From Halarchaeum nitratireducens (GTDB taxonomy: Archaea > Halobacteriota > Halobacteria > Halobacteriales > Halobacteriaceae): a stretch of 64,000 nt of DNA. This document shows positions 43,624 through 53,011 of this stretch, one piece after another. Position 1 is the stretch's first letter. Each line of letters starts with the position of its first letter. A model generated the notes under the pieces. That model saw only the letters and a list, made by a program, of their open reading frames with translations, made no database searches and was not told the origin of the DNA. The translations under genes and the position numbers were made by a program. The DNA lies in the NCBI RefSeq assembly GCF_014647155.1, contig NZ_BMOQ01000002.1:186001-250000 (forward strand), written 5' to 3'.

Positions 43624-44541
43624 ATGGACGCCCGTTCGCGCCTGTCGCGTGCGCTTGGTACCCCGCGGCTCTTCTTGCGTCACGCGAACCGGCTCTACCA
43701 CCGCCGCTTCGGCCTGCGGAGCCACGACACCGCCGGCGACGACCCCTTCGACGCGGAGTGGGACACGCTCGTGCTCCTCGACGGCTGTCGTTACGATACG
43801 TTCGCGCGACGCGCCGACCTCCCGGGGACGCTCGAACGCCGACGCTCGCCCGCGGCCTCGACGGTCGAGTTCCTCCGCGCGACCGTCGACGGCCGGGACC
43901 TCCGCGATACGGTGTACGTCACCGCGAACCCCCAGCTCCGCCAGCACGACGACGTCGACGCGAGCTTCCACGCCGTCGTCGACGTCTGGCGCGAGGACGG
44001 TTGGGACGACGAGACCGGCACGGTGCTCCCGGAGACGATGACGGCCTCCGCCCGAGAGGCCGCCCGCGACTACCCCGAAAAGCGCCTCGTCGTCCACTAC
44101 ATGCAACCCCACTACCCCTTCGTCGAGGCCGACACGACGGTCGATAAGGGCCACCTCGACGGTTCGATCGACGGCGAGAACGTCTGGAATCGCCTCCTCG
44201 CGGGCGACGCGGACGTCGACCCCGAGGTGGTCAGGGACCTCTACGCGGAGAACCTCGATCGCGCGCTCCCGCACGTCGCCGCGCTCCTCGACGACCTCGG
44301 CGGCCGGACGGTCGTCACCGCCGATCACGGCAACATGCTCGGCGAGCGCGCGTTCCCCATCCCGTACCGTGAGTGGGGCCACCCGCGCGGGCTCTACACG
44401 GACGAACTCGTCACCGTCCCGTGGCTCGTCGTCGAGCGCGGCGAGCGACGGACGATCACGCGGGGCGAGTCGGACCGGGCCGGGCGCGGCGACGACGCCG
44501 TCGTGCGAGAGCGCCTGCGCGATCTCGGCTACGCCGAATGA
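43624..44541 (+). CDS. Sulfatase/alkaline-phosphatase-superfamily enzyme
   Basis: This 305-residue soluble enzyme of the alkaline phosphatase superfamily has LVLLDGCRYDTFARR (metal Asp, with a Cys three residues after it), VHYMQPHYPFVEAD and VVTADHGNMLGERAF (Asp-His pair). Sulfatase-like proteins in haloarchaeal glycan clusters may add or remove sulfate or phosphate groups. It lacks the canonical CxPSR sulfatase signature, so a phosphatase or transferase role is equally possible. The stop overlaps the next GT4 start by ATGA. Confidence 0.8.
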   Translation: MDARSRLSRALGTPRLFLRHANRLYHRRFGLRSHDTAGDDPFDAEWDTLVLLDGCRYDTFARRADLPGTLERRRSPAASTVEFLRATVDGRDLRDTVYVTANPQLRQHDDVDASFHAVVDVWREDGWDDETGTVLPETMTASAREAARDYPEKRLVVHYMQPHYPFVEADTTVDKGHLDGSIDGENVWNRLLAGDADVDPEVVRDLYAENLDRALPHVAALLDDLGGRTVVTADHGNMLGERAFPIPYREWGHPRGLYTDELVTVPWLVVERGERRTITRGESDRAGRGDDAVVRERLRDLGYAE

Positions 44542-45773
44542 CTCTCGATCTCGGGTTCCTCCATCCGACGTATCCGGCGAGCGAGGGCACGGGCGCGTCG
44601 CACAGCGCCACCCGGATCGTCGCGGAGGTAGCGGCGCGCGGCCACGACGTGACCGTCTACTGTCGCGAGACGCCCGGGGACGACGCGACCGCGCCCGCCG
44701 GCGCGACGCTGCGCTCGCTCGATCGCTCGGGCTACCCCTACCACACCGGGCAGCAGTTCGACCGCGCGCTCCGCGACGTCCGCGCCGACCTCGCCGCCCA
44801 CGACGTCGTCCACAGCTACGTCATGAACGCCCTCCCGGTGCTCGGCGACCTCGCGCGCGAGACGGACACCGCGACCGTCCTAACGCTGAACGCCTACGGC
44901 GCGGTCTGCCCGAAGAACGACCTCCGGTACATGGACCGGGAGCCCTGCACGTCGAACGGCCTAGCGAAGTGTACGGCGTGTGCGCTCGCCACGAGCCCCG
45001 GCCACGACGAGTACGGCGCGCCGTACCGCGCCGCGAGCCGCCTCGGCTATCTCGACCTCGTCCGCCGAGGGGAGCGCGTCGCCGACGCGGTCGACGCCTA
45101 CCACGCACTCTCGGGGCACATCGAGGCGACGTACGGCGAGTTCGGCTTCCCCACCGAGCGCTTCGCGGTCGTCCCGAACCTCCTCGACGAGCGCTTCGAC
45201 CGCCCCCACGAGAGCGGCTTCGAGCCGCCCTACGACCTCCTCTACGTCGGCTCGCTCGACGAGCACAAGGGCGTCGACCGCCTCGTCCCCGCGCTCGCCC
45301 GACTGAACGCCGACTCGGACGACGACTACCGGCTGACCGTGGTCGGGGACGGGGGCCTGCGATCCGACGTCGAGGCGCGGGCGGCCGACGCGGGACTCGC
45401 CGACGCCGTGACGTGCACCGGCTGGATGGCGAACGACGACCTCCCCGGGGTCTTCGCGCGCCACGACTGCTTTCTCTACCCCGGTCGGTGGGACGAGCCG
45501 TTCGGCCGGGTGTTCCTCGAAGCCCTCGGGACCGGAACGCCGGTGGTGGCCACGGACGTCGGGAGCGTCGCGGACATCGTCGGCGCGGGGGGACGCGTCG
45601 TCGAGGGCGGCGTCGACGCGCTCGCCGCGGGGGTGCGGGACCTCGCCGACGACGGATTCGAGCGCGCGTCGCGGGCGGCGCGCGAGCGCGTCGACGACTA
45701 CCGACCCGCGACGGTCGTCCCGCAGTTCATCGCGCTCTACGAGCGGGCGCGCGAACGCGCTCGACGGTGGTGA
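44538..45773 (+). CDS. Family 4 glycosyltransferase
   Basis: This 411-residue GT-B enzyme has an N-terminal LGFLHPTYPASEGTGASHS, a cysteine-bearing insert (REPCTSNGLAKCTACAL, as in some GT4 enzymes that bind a small zinc knuckle) and a donor domain. The latter has DLLYVGSLDEHKGVDRLV, VVGDGGLRSDVE and EPFGRVFLEALGTGTPVV. It is translationally coupled to the sulfatase-like enzyme and should act on the same glycan. Confidence 0.9.
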   Translation: MTLDLGFLHPTYPASEGTGASHSATRIVAEVAARGHDVTVYCRETPGDDATAPAGATLRSLDRSGYPYHTGQQFDRALRDVRADLAAHDVVHSYVMNALPVLGDLARETDTATVLTLNAYGAVCPKNDLRYMDREPCTSNGLAKCTACALATSPGHDEYGAPYRAASRLGYLDLVRRGERVADAVDAYHALSGHIEATYGEFGFPTERFAVVPNLLDERFDRPHESGFEPPYDLLYVGSLDEHKGVDRLVPALARLNADSDDDYRLTVVGDGGLRSDVEARAADAGLADAVTCTGWMANDDLPGVFARHDCFLYPGRWDEPFGRVFLEALGTGTPVVATDVGSVADIVGAGGRVVEGGVDALAAGVRDLADDGFERASRAARERVDDYRPATVVPQFIALYERARERARRW

Positions 45774-45804
45774 AGACGTGCGCGTGCGCACGCGATGAGC
45801 GACG

Positions 45805-47607
45805 CTAGCCGCGGCGTTGTGCGCCGTAGAGGTCGGCGTAGACGCCGCCTGCCTCGACGAGCTCCGCGTGTCGGCCGGATTCGACGACGCGGCCGTCCGC
45901 GAGCGCGTAGATGCGATCGGCGGTGCGGACGGTCGAGAGGCGGTGGGCGACGGTGAAGACGACGTAGTCGCGCTCCATCGACTCGATGGCGCGCTGGACG
46001 TCGCGTTCGAGCCGGGAGTCGAGGTCGCTCGTCGCCTCGTCGAGCACGAGCACGTCCGCGTCGGCGAGGAGCGCGCGCGCGAGCGCGACGCGCTGTTTCT
46101 GCCCGCCGGAGAGGCGGACGCCGTCGTCACCGAGGCGCGTCCCGTAGCCGTTCGGGAGGTCGTCGAGGAACTCGTCGACGCGCGCGAGCTCGCAGACGCG
46201 TTCGAGCTCGGCGTCCGTCGCGTCCCGATCGGCGAGCGTGAGGTTGTAGCGGAGCGTGTCGTCGAAGACGTAGGGGTCCTGTCGGACGACGGCGACGCGC
46301 TCGCGCCACGCGTCCACCGGCATCTCGGTGATCGGCGTCCCGTTCGCGCGGATCTCGCCGCCGTCGGGGTCGTAGAGGCGGGCGAGGAGCGAGACGATCG
46401 TCGACTTCCCCGCGCCCGACGAGCCGACGAACGCGACGAACTCACCGGCCTCGGCGGTGAAGCTCACGCCGTCGAGGACCGTCGCTTCGTCGTCGTAGGC
46501 GAACGTCACGTCGTCGAACGCCACGGACGTCACGCGCTCGGGGACGGGCGCCGTCCCGCCCTCGGGTTCGGCGTGGCCGGCGAGCTCCGCCGTGAACACC
46601 CGCGTGCGCACGAGGTGCGGGAGGTCGTTCTCGACCTGGTAGAGGAGCTCGTGGGCGCGACTCGCCTTCGGGCCGAGGCGGAACGCCGCGAAGAGGAAGA
46701 GCCCGAGCGAGCCGAGGCCCAGATTGGCGTACGTGAGCGCGGCGTAGACGAGGCCGAAGACGGAGACGGCGACGGCGAACTGATAGCAGTTCGTGATCGC
46801 CGCCTCGTTGCGCCGGAGGGTGATCCGGGCGTCGGTGTAGCGCTCGACCGCGGCCCGGAAGGTGTCGTACACCTCCTCGCGGAGGCCGAACAGCCGGACG
46901 TCGCGGATGCCCTGGGTTCCGGCCTGCGCGGCCGACTGGCGCCGCTCGTTCGCGTCCGCGACGGCCGCGCCGACGTCGTAGCCGGAGTCGACGACGCGGT
47001 GGACGACGACCGTCACGCCGCCGAGGACGACGGCGGTGGCGACGGTGAGCGTCGGGGAGACGAGGAGCGCGATGAGGCCGTAGGCGAACGCGAGCATCGA
47101 CTGCTCGACGAAGAGGACGACGCGCTTGATGACGCGGCCGGCGTAGAACGTCTGCGTGACGAGCGCGTTCAGGACGTCGTCGGAGCCCGCCTCGTCGTAG
47201 TAGGCGATGCGGGCGTCGAGGGCGCGCTCGAAGGCGCGCAGTTGGAGGTCGCGGACGTAATACGTCCGCAGCGCCTCGCGGAGCCACGCGACGAGGAAGC
47301 TCGACGCGAAGCGGACGGCCATCACGACGGCGACGCCGGCGACGGCCGTGCCGAGCGTGAGCGGGACGCCGACGGCGCGGTACGCCCGGACGAACAGGCC
47401 GCCGATCCCGTCCGTCGCGGGCCGTCCCGCGGTACCGACGAGTTCGATGATCGGGAGGACGAAGCTCAGCCCGACCCCCTCCAGGACGGCCGCGAGGAGG
47501 CCGAGCAGGACGATGCCGGCGGTGAGACGCGGGCTGTACGCGGCGACGCCGGCGAGCGCGTCGAGTTTCTCCCGTCGGGTGGCGGTCGGGAGGTCGTCGT
47601 CCGTCAT
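45805..47607 (-). CDS. ABC exporter with fused membrane and ATPase domains (MsbA-like)
   Basis: This 600-residue half-exporter has six N-terminal helices (about residues 30-330) and an ATPase with GSSGAGKST, LSGGQKQRVALARA and VLVLDEATSDLD, plus the H-loop FTVAHRLSTVR. It should act as a homodimer flipping a lipid-linked molecule, here probably a glycolipid, since it converges with GT4 and sulfatase-like genes. The start at 47607 begins MTDDDLPTATRREKLDALAG, the soluble lead-in typical of the family. An upstream in-frame start is less likely. Confidence 0.9.
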   Translation of the reverse strand: MTDDDLPTATRREKLDALAGVAAYSPRLTAGIVLLGLLAAVLEGVGLSFVLPIIELVGTAGRPATDGIGGLFVRAYRAVGVPLTLGTAVAGVAVVMAVRFASSFLVAWLREALRTYYVRDLQLRAFERALDARIAYYDEAGSDDVLNALVTQTFYAGRVIKRVVLFVEQSMLAFAYGLIALLVSPTLTVATAVVLGGVTVVVHRVVDSGYDVGAAVADANERRQSAAQAGTQGIRDVRLFGLREEVYDTFRAAVERYTDARITLRRNEAAITNCYQFAVAVSVFGLVYAALTYANLGLGSLGLFLFAAFRLGPKASRAHELLYQVENDLPHLVRTRVFTAELAGHAEPEGGTAPVPERVTSVAFDDVTFAYDDEATVLDGVSFTAEAGEFVAFVGSSGAGKSTIVSLLARLYDPDGGEIRANGTPITEMPVDAWRERVAVVRQDPYVFDDTLRYNLTLADRDATDAELERVCELARVDEFLDDLPNGYGTRLGDDGVRLSGGQKQRVALARALLADADVLVLDEATSDLDSRLERDVQRAIESMERDYVVFTVAHRLSTVRTADRIYALADGRVVESGRHAELVEAGGVYADLYGAQRRG

Positions 47608-47749
47608 GCGCCCGCCGCTCGGCTCCCGGGGCGGGGCGCGCGTGCCCGCGTAGACGAAACGCCTTTGTCGCCTCCGGCGAAGGGTCGAGTATTCGACTTC
47701 CCACACATGAACGCGTTCACAGTCTGGGTGGGTTTCGGCCGGGGGAACC

Positions 47750-48853
47750 ATGAGGCTTGTCGATGAGGACGGGCGGCTGTTCGGCCGCGTCAACGTCGTC
47801 GACGCCGTCGTCGTCCTCGTCGTCCTCGCCGCGGTCGTCGCGGGCGTCGTCGCGTTCGTCCCGCTCGGCGGTGGGGGCGAGCAGGCGACGCGCTACGCGA
47901 CCGTCGACCTCGGTACGCAACCGCCCGCGGCGGCCGAGCGCATCGAAGCGGGCGATCGCTCCGCGGACGGGGACGTCGTCGTCACCGACACGTACGTCGG
48001 GCCCGCCGCGGACGGCGCGAACGCGTCCGTCGTCGTCCGCGTCCGCGTGAACGGGACGCTGGCCGGCGACGGGGACGACCGCGTCTTCGAGCGCGACGGC
48101 GAACCGCTCCGTCGCGGCGACGCGCTCTCCTTCGAGACGCCGAGCTACGCCGTCTCGGGCGACGTGCTCCGGGTCGATGCGGACGGCGAGACGCTGCCCG
48201 TCGGCTCGCTCCCCGTCCTCCTCGAAGCGACGCTCTCGCCGGCCACCGCAGACGCCGTCTCGGTCGGCGACACGTCCCGAATCGACGACCGACGGACCGC
48301 GCGCGTCACGGGCGTCACGACCGCCCCGGTGGCGAACGGGAGCGACCGGCGGGCGCTGCTCGGCGTGCGGGTACACACGCTGAATCGCTCCGGGAGCACG
48401 TACTTCGGCGCGACGCCCGTGAAGGTCGGCGAGTCCCTCCGCTTCGACACGGACCAGTACGCGCTGACGGGGACGGTGGCGCGGTGGGGGAACGCCTCGC
48501 CGCCGGGGTCGCCGACGACGACGACGGCCGTCGTCTCGCTCACCGACGTCGCCCCGACCGTCGCGGACGGCCTCCGGGCGGGGTTGGTCGAGCGCCGCGA
48601 CGGCCGGACGACGGCGCGGATCACCGACATCCGCACGGAGAACGCGACGGTGGTGCTCACGAGCGACGACGGCCACATCTACGAGCGAGAGCACCCCGAG
48701 AACGTGGACGTCGAACTCACCGTCGACCTCCGAACGCGCGCGACGGCGGACGGTCTGCGCTTCCACACGCGCGCGCTCCGTGAGGGAACGCGCGTGACGC
48801 TCGACTTCCGGACGGTCGCGGTCGATGGCACCGTCACGCGAATCCGTGGGTAG
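47750..48853 (+). CDS. DUF4330-domain membrane-anchored protein
   Basis: This 367-residue protein has DEDGRLFGRVNVVDAVVVLVV at the start, the DUF4330 signature with one transmembrane helix (about residues 15-40). The rest is extracytoplasmic and beta-rich, consisting of about three similar repeats with segments like RRGDALSFETPSYAVSGDV and KVGESLRFDTDQYALTGTV. The family is often encoded beside exopolysaccharide or S-layer glycan genes and may be an extrusion or attachment factor. It begins after the divergent ABC exporter. Confidence 0.82.
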   Translation: MRLVDEDGRLFGRVNVVDAVVVLVVLAAVVAGVVAFVPLGGGGEQATRYATVDLGTQPPAAAERIEAGDRSADGDVVVTDTYVGPAADGANASVVVRVRVNGTLAGDGDDRVFERDGEPLRRGDALSFETPSYAVSGDVLRVDADGETLPVGSLPVLLEATLSPATADAVSVGDTSRIDDRRTARVTGVTTAPVANGSDRRALLGVRVHTLNRSGSTYFGATPVKVGESLRFDTDQYALTGTVARWGNASPPGSPTTTTAVVSLTDVAPTVADGLRAGLVERRDGRTTARITDIRTENATVVLTSDDGHIYEREHPENVDVELTVDLRTRATADGLRFHTRALREGTRVTLDFRTVAVDGTVTRIRG

Positions 48854-48903
48854 GCGTCCCGACGATCGGATGTAGTCGGTCCCACGGCCCGAGCGCAACC
48901 CTT

Positions 48904-48919
48904 TTCAGGTGCGCCTAAA
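48904..48919. promoter_or_regulatory. Putative iron box of the siderophore operon
   Basis: TTCAGGTGCGCCTAAA fits the consensus with one mismatch (TTC for TTT). It overlaps a TATA-like AAAAAATACT at 48917-48926, so binding would block promoter recognition. Confidence 0.6.
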
Positions 48920-48936
48920 AAATACTATCGAGAACC

Positions 48937-49014
48937 GTGAACGGAGGATCGACACCGACCCGTCACACCGGCGGGCGGCGGGTGAGCGAACGTGTCCGCG
49001 GTGACGCGATATGA
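48937..49014 (+). CDS. Possible 25-codon leader peptide before the acetyltransferase gene
   Basis: GTG 48937 begins VNGGSTPTRHTGGRRV and ends at a TGA overlapping the ATG at 49011 (ATGA). The main gene also has a GGTGA ribosome-binding site at 49000-49004. Whether the leader is translated is unknown. Confidence 0.25.
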   Translation: MNGGSTPTRHTGGRRVSERVRGDAI

Positions 49015-49592
49015 CCTGTCCGCGCGAGGCCGTCGGGTCGACGTACAGCTATCGGACGGTCGCCGAGTCCGGTGCCGAACTCGGCTTCCGGGAGGTGTCG
49101 CTCGACCGGGACCTCGGTCGACTGCACGCGTGGTTGAACAGCGACCACGTGCTCCCCTACTGGCAGCAGGACGACCCGCTGCCGGTGGTCCGGGACACGA
49201 TCAGCGAGCGCGCCGCCGACGAGCACCAGACGCTCTACGTCGGCTACCGCGACCACGTCCCGATGAGCTACTGGGAGTCCTACTGGGCGGCCCACGACCG
49301 CCTCGCGGACCACTACGACGCCGAGCCGGCCGATCAGGGCATCCACCTCCTCATCGGCCCGACGGAGTACCTCGGCCGCGGCTACGCCGCGCCGCTCATC
49401 CGCGCGATGGTCGACTTCCAGTTCCAACACCCCCGGACGGATCGGATCGTCACGGAGCCCGACGCCCGCAACGAGCGCGCGATCCGCGCCTTCGCGGCCG
49501 CGGGGTTCGAGCGCCGCGGCGAGATCAAGTTCCCCGACAAGACCGCCCAGTTCATGGTCCGGGAACGCGAGACGACCGCGCCCGATGAGTGA
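49011..49592 (+). CDS. IucB-like hydroxylysine/hydroxamate acetyltransferase
   Basis: This 193-residue GNAT enzyme is predicted to acylate an N-hydroxylated diamine or lysine to give a hydroxamate, the iron-binding group of the siderophore. It has the siderophore-type GNAT motifs: HVLPYWQQDDP, the acetyl-CoA loop IGPTEYLGRGYAAPLI, and DARNERAIRAFAAAGFERRG, with FPDKTAQFMV at the end. The ribosome-binding site GGTGA lies seven bases upstream. It overlaps the next gene by eight bases. Confidence 0.88.
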   Translation: MTCPREAVGSTYSYRTVAESGAELGFREVSLDRDLGRLHAWLNSDHVLPYWQQDDPLPVVRDTISERAADEHQTLYVGYRDHVPMSYWESYWAAHDRLADHYDAEPADQGIHLLIGPTEYLGRGYAAPLIRAMVDFQFQHPRTDRIVTEPDARNERAIRAFAAAGFERRGEIKFPDKTAQFMVRERETTAPDE

Positions 49593-50949
49593 GGACGTGT
49601 ACGACCTCGTCGGCGTCGGCGTCGGTCCGTTCAACCTCGGGCTCGCCGCCCTCCTCGACGACGTCGAAGCCGACTGCGACGCCGCCTTCCTCGAACAGCG
49701 CGCCGCGTTCGACTGGCACGAGGACATGCTCATCGAGGGGACGACGCTCGAAGTGCCGTTCCTCGCGGACCTCGTCACGATGGTCGACCCGACGAGCCCG
49801 TACAGTTACCTCAACTACCTCCGCGCGGAGAACCGCCTCTACGAGTTCTACTTCTACGAGGAGTTCTTCCTCCCGCGTCGCGAGTACAACGCCTACTGCC
49901 GATGGGTGGCCGAACAGCTCCCGTCGCTCCGGTTCCGCCGGCGCGTCACGTCCATCGACGTCGAGGACGACGGGGACGCCTATCGCCTCACCGCGATCGA
50001 CCCCGAGACGGGCGAGCGCGAGACGTACCTGACCGAGAACGTCGTCGTCGGCATCGGCACGCGCCCGCGCGTCCCGGACCGATTCGCGGACGTCCGCGGC
50101 GACGACGTCTTCCACACGGCGAGCTACCTCGGGAACCGCGAGCGGTGTCTCAACGCCGAGCGGATCACCGTCGTCGGCTCCGGGCAGAGCGCGGCGGAAG
50201 TCGTCCGCGACCTCCTCGAACGCCAGCCCGAGCACGGCTACGCGCTCGACTGGCTCACCCGCTCGCGCGGGTTCTTCCAGATGGCCGACGCCAAGCTCGG
50301 CCACATGATCTACACGCCCGACTACACCGACTACTTCTACGACCTCGATCAGGCGACGAAGGACGAGCTCCGCGAGGGACAGACCCTCCTCTACAAGGGG
50401 ATCGACGAGCGGACGAGCGCGGCGATCTACGACCTGCTCTACGAGGGGTCGATCGGCGCCGCAGAGCCCGACGTCGGGATGCTCGCCGCGACCGAGGTAC
50501 GGGAGATTGGGCCCGCGCCCGACGGCGACGGCTACGCCCTCCTCTGCGAGCAGTGGCAGGAGAGCGAGCGCTTCGTGCAGGAGAGCGACGTCGTCGTGCT
50601 CGGCACGGGGTACGAACGCGTCGAGCCGCCGTTCGCCGCGGGACTCGCCGACCGCCTCGAACGCGACGACGCGGGGCGACTCGACGTCACCCGCGACTTC
50701 CGACTCAGCGGCGACGACCTCCCGGGTGAGATATACGTCCAGAACGCCGAGATCCACACGCACGGGATCAACGCGCCCGATCTCGGCCTCGGTCCGTATC
50801 GGAACGCGGTCATCCTCGACGGCCTGCTGGCGGCGTCGCCCTACGGGACCGAGCTCGCCGACGTCTTCCAGAGCTTCTCGGTCGACGACTACCTCGCGCG
50901 CCGCGAGAGCGCCCGCCGCGTCGCGGCCCCTCCGAATCCCGACGATTAG
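49585..50949 (+). CDS. iucD: IucD-like lysine/ornithine N-monooxygenase
   Basis: This 454-residue flavoenzyme uses NADPH and O2 to hydroxylate the terminal amine of lysine, ornithine or a diamine, the first step of hydroxamate siderophore synthesis. Motifs are FAD-binding GVGVGPFNLGLA, WHEDMLIEGTTL with FLADLVTMVDPTSPYSYLNYL, NADPH-binding VVGSGQSAAEV and the family motif VVVLGTGYE. The family cannot be split into lysine or ornithine by eye; lysine or cadaverine is suggested by the paired IucB-like gene. It follows the acetyltransferase with an eight-base overlap. Confidence 0.9.
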   Translation: MSEDVYDLVGVGVGPFNLGLAALLDDVEADCDAAFLEQRAAFDWHEDMLIEGTTLEVPFLADLVTMVDPTSPYSYLNYLRAENRLYEFYFYEEFFLPRREYNAYCRWVAEQLPSLRFRRRVTSIDVEDDGDAYRLTAIDPETGERETYLTENVVVGIGTRPRVPDRFADVRGDDVFHTASYLGNRERCLNAERITVVGSGQSAAEVVRDLLERQPEHGYALDWLTRSRGFFQMADAKLGHMIYTPDYTDYFYDLDQATKDELREGQTLLYKGIDERTSAAIYDLLYEGSIGAAEPDVGMLAATEVREIGPAPDGDGYALLCEQWQESERFVQESDVVVLGTGYERVEPPFAAGLADRLERDDAGRLDVTRDFRLSGDDLPGEIYVQNAEIHTHGINAPDLGLGPYRNAVILDGLLAASPYGTELADVFQSFSVDDYLARRESARRVAAPPNPDD

Positions 50950-50950
50950 C

Positions 50951-52849
50951 ATGGTCGGGCTCTCCGGCGTCGTCGGCGCGGGCGCCACCGAGACCGAGGT
51001 CGACACCGTCCCCGCCACCGTCGACGACGAGGTCCGCGGGACGCACCGAGCCGACGGCGTCGCGGTCCGTACCGCGTTCCACCGGGGCGCGAGCGTCGAG
51101 CAGCCGGTCACCGCGCCCGACGGCGCGCTGATCTGGGTCTGGGGCGAGGTGTACGGCGTCGGGGACGGCGACGAGCGCGAGCGCGTCGATCCGCGCGAGA
51201 CGGCGCGCGTCTGCGCCGCGCAGTCCGCCGCGCACGGCCGGTCGTTCCCCGACCGTCTCGACGGCGAGTTCGCGGGCGTCCGCTACGATCCAGAGACGGG
51301 ACGCGCCACGCTCTTCACGGATCGCCTCGGCGCGCACCCGCTCTACTACGCCGTCGGCGACGACGCGCTCGCCTTCTCGACGAGCGTCCAGAGCGTCCCC
51401 GAAGTCGACGGCGCGGCGTTCGCCTTCGCCCCCGACTACCTCGCCGAGTACCTCTACGCGCGCCGAACGTTCGGCACGCGGACGCCGGTCGCGGGGATCG
51501 ACCAGCTTGCGCCCGCGACGACCGTCGCGTACGACCCGGCCGACGGCGGGCTCGACGAGCGGCGCTACTGGGCGCCACGATACCGCCCGGTGGACCGGCC
51601 GCTCTCGCACTACGTGGACGAACTCGCCGAGCGCTTCGCGGCCGCCGTCGCCGACCGCACGGCGGACGACCGGGCCGCGGGCCTGCTACTGAGCGGCGGG
51701 AGCGACTCGCGGGCGGTGCTCGCGGCCGCGGGGGAGGGCGCGGACGCGAGCGCGGTCGGGGACAGGCGCGAGCGGGCGGGCGGAAGCGGGGGCGGAGAGC
51801 CGATCCGCGCCTACCACATGAACGACGGCTGGAACCGCGAGGCGCGGATCGCGCGGCGGATCGCGGACACCGGAGACGCGCCGTTCACGCTCCTCGACCG
51901 CGGGCCGTCGTACCACGAGACGCTCTTGGAGCGCGCCGCGCCGATCCAAGAGTTCATCGGCCCGTTCAACACCGGCCACGCGCTCGGGTTCGCGTCGGAG
52001 CTCGCCGCCGACGTCGACGTCCTGCTCACCGGTCTCTACAGCGACTCGCTCTTCGGGCCGTGGAGCGTCCCCTCGCCGGAGGTCCCGCTGCCGTACGGTG
52101 CGAGCCTCCCGCTCCCGATCACCGACCTCCCCGAGACCGTCGAGGAGTACGCCGCCGCCCACGCGGCCTCGCAGCCGGCGCGCGATCCCGACTACCTCGA
52201 CGCGCCGCCGCTCGATCAGCTCGTCCGCGAGAACGTCCGCGAGGGCATCGCGTCGATCGATCACCACGGCGTCGACCACCCGGACGTGGAGCGCCTCGCG
52301 CTGAGCGAGTTCTACTACCCGATCACGAACGGCATCGGCTTCGACCTCTACAGCGCGCTCCAGATCGCGCCGACGCGCAACCCCTTCCTCGACCGGCGAC
52401 TCGTCGACCTCCACCTCGAGATCCCCCTGCGATACCGCCTCCGGCACGACCTCGTCGCGCTCGCGCTCGAACGCCTCGACGAGGAGCTGGCGGCGATCCC
52501 ACACCCGAGCACGCGGCTCCCGCTCACCGCGCCGCACCTCGCGCACGTCGTCGCCGCGCCCGCGTCGAGCCTCCTCGACAAGCTCCGCGGCGGGCGCGAC
52601 TCGTACCGGACGTGGGGGCCGTGGCAGGACAAGGACGCGCTGCTCCGCGAGCGCGACTTCGTCGGCGACGCGCTCCGCGAGGCGGACGACGTCGTCCGCG
52701 CGCTCCCGGGCGTCGATCGGGACGCCGCGTGGGAGACGTACCGGCGCCACCGCGCGGGCGAGATCGACGCCGGCGAGGAGCTCTACCGACTCCTGACGGT
52801 CGCCGCGACGCCGCTGGCGGCGCGACTCGTCGGAGACGACAGCGAATAG
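50951..52849 (+). CDS. Asparagine-synthetase-like enzyme lacking the glutaminase cysteine
   Basis: This 632-residue protein has the two-domain asparagine synthetase fold. The N-terminal Ntn domain keeps WVWGEVYG and TDRLGAHPLYYAV, but begins MVGLSGVVG, with Val where active glutaminases have the catalytic Cys2. The synthetase domain has the ATP pyrophosphatase motif SGGSDS at residues 248-253 and TGLYSDSLFG. Such Cys-less enzymes, for example beta-lactam synthetase and lasso-peptide cyclases, adenylate a carboxylate and let an amine attack. It starts one base after the hydroxylase stop, so it may condense or cyclise the hydroxamate precursor. That role is an inference. Confidence 0.8.
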   Translation: MVGLSGVVGAGATETEVDTVPATVDDEVRGTHRADGVAVRTAFHRGASVEQPVTAPDGALIWVWGEVYGVGDGDERERVDPRETARVCAAQSAAHGRSFPDRLDGEFAGVRYDPETGRATLFTDRLGAHPLYYAVGDDALAFSTSVQSVPEVDGAAFAFAPDYLAEYLYARRTFGTRTPVAGIDQLAPATTVAYDPADGGLDERRYWAPRYRPVDRPLSHYVDELAERFAAAVADRTADDRAAGLLLSGGSDSRAVLAAAGEGADASAVGDRRERAGGSGGGEPIRAYHMNDGWNREARIARRIADTGDAPFTLLDRGPSYHETLLERAAPIQEFIGPFNTGHALGFASELAADVDVLLTGLYSDSLFGPWSVPSPEVPLPYGASLPLPITDLPETVEEYAAAHAASQPARDPDYLDAPPLDQLVRENVREGIASIDHHGVDHPDVERLALSEFYYPITNGIGFDLYSALQIAPTRNPFLDRRLVDLHLEIPLRYRLRHDLVALALERLDEELAAIPHPSTRLPLTAPHLAHVVAAPASSLLDKLRGGRDSYRTWGPWQDKDALLRERDFVGDALREADDVVRALPGVDRDAAWETYRRHRAGEIDAGEELYRLLTVAATPLAARLVGDDSE

Positions 52850-53011
52850 CGGAGCAGACGATCCGCGGGGGCGGCGCGAGCGAGGGGGAGGGCCGTATGA
52901 GGCGGGAGCGATGGGGGGGCGACGCGGGTGAGACGAGGCGGGGACGACGCGACGCGCGGGAGAGCGCGTCGGAGGGAGAGGCGAAGCGCGACCGGCGTGG
53001 CGTCGCGTGCG

